From LMUY01 sp965199105 (GTDB taxonomy: Bacteria; Pseudomonadota; Alphaproteobacteria; Acetobacterales; Acetobacteraceae): a stretch of 64,000 nt of DNA. Below the pieces are notes generated by a model. It was given only the letters and a program-made list of their open reading frames with translations, did no database searches and had not been told where the DNA came from. Shown piece by piece: positions 62,210-64,000 of this stretch (position 1 is its first letter; every line of letters starts with the position of its first letter). Position numbers and translations under genes: made by a program. The stretch covers positions 2,046,001 to 2,110,000 of the forward strand of contig CBDAQO010000002.1 in assembly GCA_965199105.1 (NCBI GenBank), read 5' to 3'.

Positions 62210-63768
62210 GCGCCGAGCCGCTGGCGGATGTGCTCGGCCACGCGCAGGGCGTTTGCGATGATGGTCAGCGTCGGGTTCACCGCCCCAATGGAGGGGAAGA
62301 AGCTCGCATCGGTGACGTAGAGGTTGTCCAACTCGTGCGCCTTGCATTGCAGGTCCAGCACGGAGGTGGCCGGGTCGGTGCCGAAACGGCAGGTGCCGGC
62401 CTGGTGCGCGGTGCCGCTGATGGGGATGCCCTTGCCGAGGTAAAGGCTGCGCTCGAGCAGGATGGGGTGCGCGCCGGCGCTGCTCAGGTGGTGCTCCAGC
62501 TTCTGCTTCAGCCGGTGATGTGCCTCCATGTTGTTCTCCACCAGGTCCAGGCGGACGCGGTCGCCATCGTAGTGGATGCGGTTGTCAGGATGCGGCAGGT
62601 CCTCCGAGGACAGCCAGAAATCCATCGAGTGCCGCGCCATCTCCTCGAACGGCATCTTGGGCATCCAGTCGAGCCAGGAGGGCAGGGCCTCGCCACGGAT
62701 TTGGTCGGCGTGCGAGGTGGCGCACATCTGGATCAAGCCCAGCGGGAACGCCCAGTCATCGGACTTGAAGTAGTAGTCGCTGACGGCCAGAGTCTTCTGG
62801 AACACGGTCTCGTTCGGCTGCTTCATCAGCGCCATCAGGATGGATTGATTGTGCCGCATGTAGTTGCGCCCGACTTGGCCCGAGCCGTTGGCCAGCCCAT
62901 CTGGATGCTGCGCGTTGGCCGACCGCAGCAGCAGCAGCGCCGACGAGAGCGCACCGCACGCCACCACCACGATGTCGGCACTGTACTGCTCTTCGACCCC
63001 CTCGCGCGTGACCTGCACGGCGCTGACGCTGCGGCCCGTGGCGTCGGTTTGGAGGTGGGAGACGTAGGCGTTGGTCAGCAGGGTGAGGTTGGGGTGGGCG
63101 GCGAGCGCCGGGTCGACGCACATCACCTGCGCATCGGCCTTGCCGTTGAGTAGGCAGGGGAAGCCGTCGAAGGCGTCGCAGCGGATGCAGATGCTGGTGG
63201 GCGCCACCTTGCCGTCGCGCTCCTCGAGCCGGATGCCGAGCGGGAGGTGGAACGGGTGCAACCCCTCGGCGGCAAAGCTCTGCGCCAGTTGCTCGATGCG
63301 CGGCTCGTGGGAAACGGGCGGGAACGGGTAGGGGGCGTCGGCCGGCGGCTCGTTCGGGTCCTCGCCGCGCTGGCCATGGACGGCGAACAGGCGCTCTGCC
63401 TCGGTGTAGTAGGGCGCGAAGTCGGCGTATTTCAGCGGCCAGGCGGGGGAGACGCCGTCCACATGCTGCACGGCCTCGAAGTCCCGCTCGCGCAGGCGGA
63501 ACAGCGCGGCGCCGTAGACCTTCGAGTTGCCGCCGACCATGTAGTGCAGGCCGGGATGGAAGCTCTCGCCCTTGGCGCCATACCAGGTCTCGCGCGCCTG
63601 GTAGTCGCCGTCGACAAACACCGCCTGCGAGCTCCAGTTCTTCGGCTCCCGCTTGAGGTAGTCGCCGCGCTCAAGCAGCAGGATGCGCTTGCCGGTGGGC
63701 GCCAGGCGCTGTGCCAGAGAGGCGCCGCCAGGGCCGCTGCCGATCACAATGAGGTCGTAATGGTCCAA
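62206..63768 (-). CDS. GMC family FAD oxidoreductase
   Basis: About 520 residues. The FAD motif is DLIVIGSGPGGASLAQRLAPTGKRILLLERG. GGNSKVYGAALFRLRERDF, VVVACGALSSALLLLRSAN, and a GMC C-terminal part with GTAHQAGTCRFGTDPATSVLD and ASFFPSIGAVNPTLTIIANAL follow. The His/Asn catalytic pair falls in this last region. It oxidises an alcohol or sugar hydroxyl. The frame begins at a GTG at 63774, but GGAGG overlaps that codon; the TTG at 63768 has better spacing and is used here. No signal peptide is present. It heads a five-gene overlapping operon. Confidence 0.92.
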   Translation of the reverse strand: MDHYDLIVIGSGPGGASLAQRLAPTGKRILLLERGDYLKREPKNWSSQAVFVDGDYQARETWYGAKGESFHPGLHYMVGGNSKVYGAALFRLRERDFEAVQHVDGVSPAWPLKYADFAPYYTEAERLFAVHGQRGEDPNEPPADAPYPFPPVSHEPRIEQLAQSFAAEGLHPFHLPLGIRLEERDGKVAPTSICIRCDAFDGFPCLLNGKADAQVMCVDPALAAHPNLTLLTNAYVSHLQTDATGRSVSAVQVTREGVEEQYSADIVVVACGALSSALLLLRSANAQHPDGLANGSGQVGRNYMRHNQSILMALMKQPNETVFQKTLAVSDYYFKSDDWAFPLGLIQMCATSHADQIRGEALPSWLDWMPKMPFEEMARHSMDFWLSSEDLPHPDNRIHYDGDRVRLDLVENNMEAHHRLKQKLEHHLSSAGAHPILLERSLYLGKGIPISGTAHQAGTCRFGTDPATSVLDLQCKAHELDNLYVTDASFFPSIGAVNPTLTIIANALRVAEHIRQRLGA

Positions 63769-63774
63769 GGTCAC

Positions 63775-64000
63775 CTCCGGGCTGGCGATGCAGCGCGGCA
63801 GGCGCGCGGGAGTTCCGCCCGAGGCACGCGGCGGCTCAGACGCGCAGCGGTCGCCAGGCGCGCGCCAGGCCCAAGCGCGCGGCGAGGATTCGCCGGCCTG
63901 GCGGCGGCAGTATCCTTGCTCTCAATCGAGAATATCGAATTTTTACCCTTATGCGGACACTGAATGAAGGAGATTGCCGTCCTTGACTCGATGACTGCTG
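63775..64000. promoter_or_regulatory. Upstream region of the GMC operon, to the window edge
   Basis: No gene is firmly supported. TCGAGAATATCGA (63926-63938) is a short imperfect palindrome in an AT-richer stretch and may be an operator. An ATG at 63964 opens a plus-strand frame to the window edge (MKEIAVLDSMTA), which could be the start of a divergent gene, but it is too short to judge. Confidence 0.35.

Overview
The window is high-GC DNA from an alphaproteobacterium, most likely an acetic-acid-bacteria relative (Acetobacteraceae / Rhodospirillales). This is inferred from the strongly G/C-biased third codon positions, a fused transaldolase-phosphoglucose isomerase next to transketolase, frequent GTG and TTG starts with 4-base gene overlaps, and a miaB-phoH-ybeY-corC block. 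No rRNA, tRNA, CRISPR array, transposase or integrase was seen. Protein-coding genes fill almost the whole window.

Layout. 1-4862 (minus): non-oxidative pentose phosphate genes tkt and tal-pgi, the latter cut by the window edge. 5123-8121 (plus): a three-gene signalling set (CHASE3-like kinase, Rcp1-like receiver, receiver-HisKA_2 kinase). 8216-13750 (minus): six overlapping genes pairing four glycosyltransferase-type proteins with a radical SAM/SPASM enzyme and a DUF2147 protein, an uncharacterised glycan or glycolipid pathway. 13962-18918: sulfite reductase, fdhD, manganese catalase, Ku and a secreted glycine-rich protein. 19184-25444: a polyol or sugar ABC importer with an erythritol/threitol-type dehydrogenase, flanked by AraC and GntR regulators. 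25744-27472: a 45-residue membrane peptide and a D-aminopeptidase. 27705-31480: miaB-phoH-ybeY-corC.

31489-39427 is the most pathway-like accessory locus. A LysR regulator is divergent from an operon of an SDR dehydrogenase, a transketolase split into two subunits, a TRAP transporter (DctP plus fused DctQM) and a COG4091-type NAD(P) oxidoreductase with a SAF domain. Together they look like uptake, oxidation and ketol transfer of an unidentified acidic sugar derivative. 39807-53990 holds largely single genes: acyltransferase, topoisomerase IB, cytochrome b561, dihydrolipoamide dehydrogenase, a 981-residue hybrid kinase, hydrolase, quinone oxidoreductase, an HTH/PIN toxin-antitoxin pair, an SDR, a D-erythronate dehydrogenase-like enzyme and a ClC channel.

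54013-59549 is a rearranged zone. A 659-bp segment containing the 3' ends of a convergent ATPase gene and SDR gene occurs twice, exactly 2160 bp apart and about 98.6% identical. About 1.5 kb of visibly lower-GC foreign DNA with two unrecognised overlapping ORFs lies between the copies. The outer partners are intact and the inner ones truncated, as expected from single-crossover integration of a small circle. Just downstream, the C-terminal parts of an epimerase and a LysR regulator lie back to back, as expected after deletion of a divergent promoter region. 59581-63768 (minus) ends the window with a tightly overlapped GMC oxidoreductase - DoxX - cupin - lactonase - VOC operon, probably for oxidation of a sugar or alcohol.
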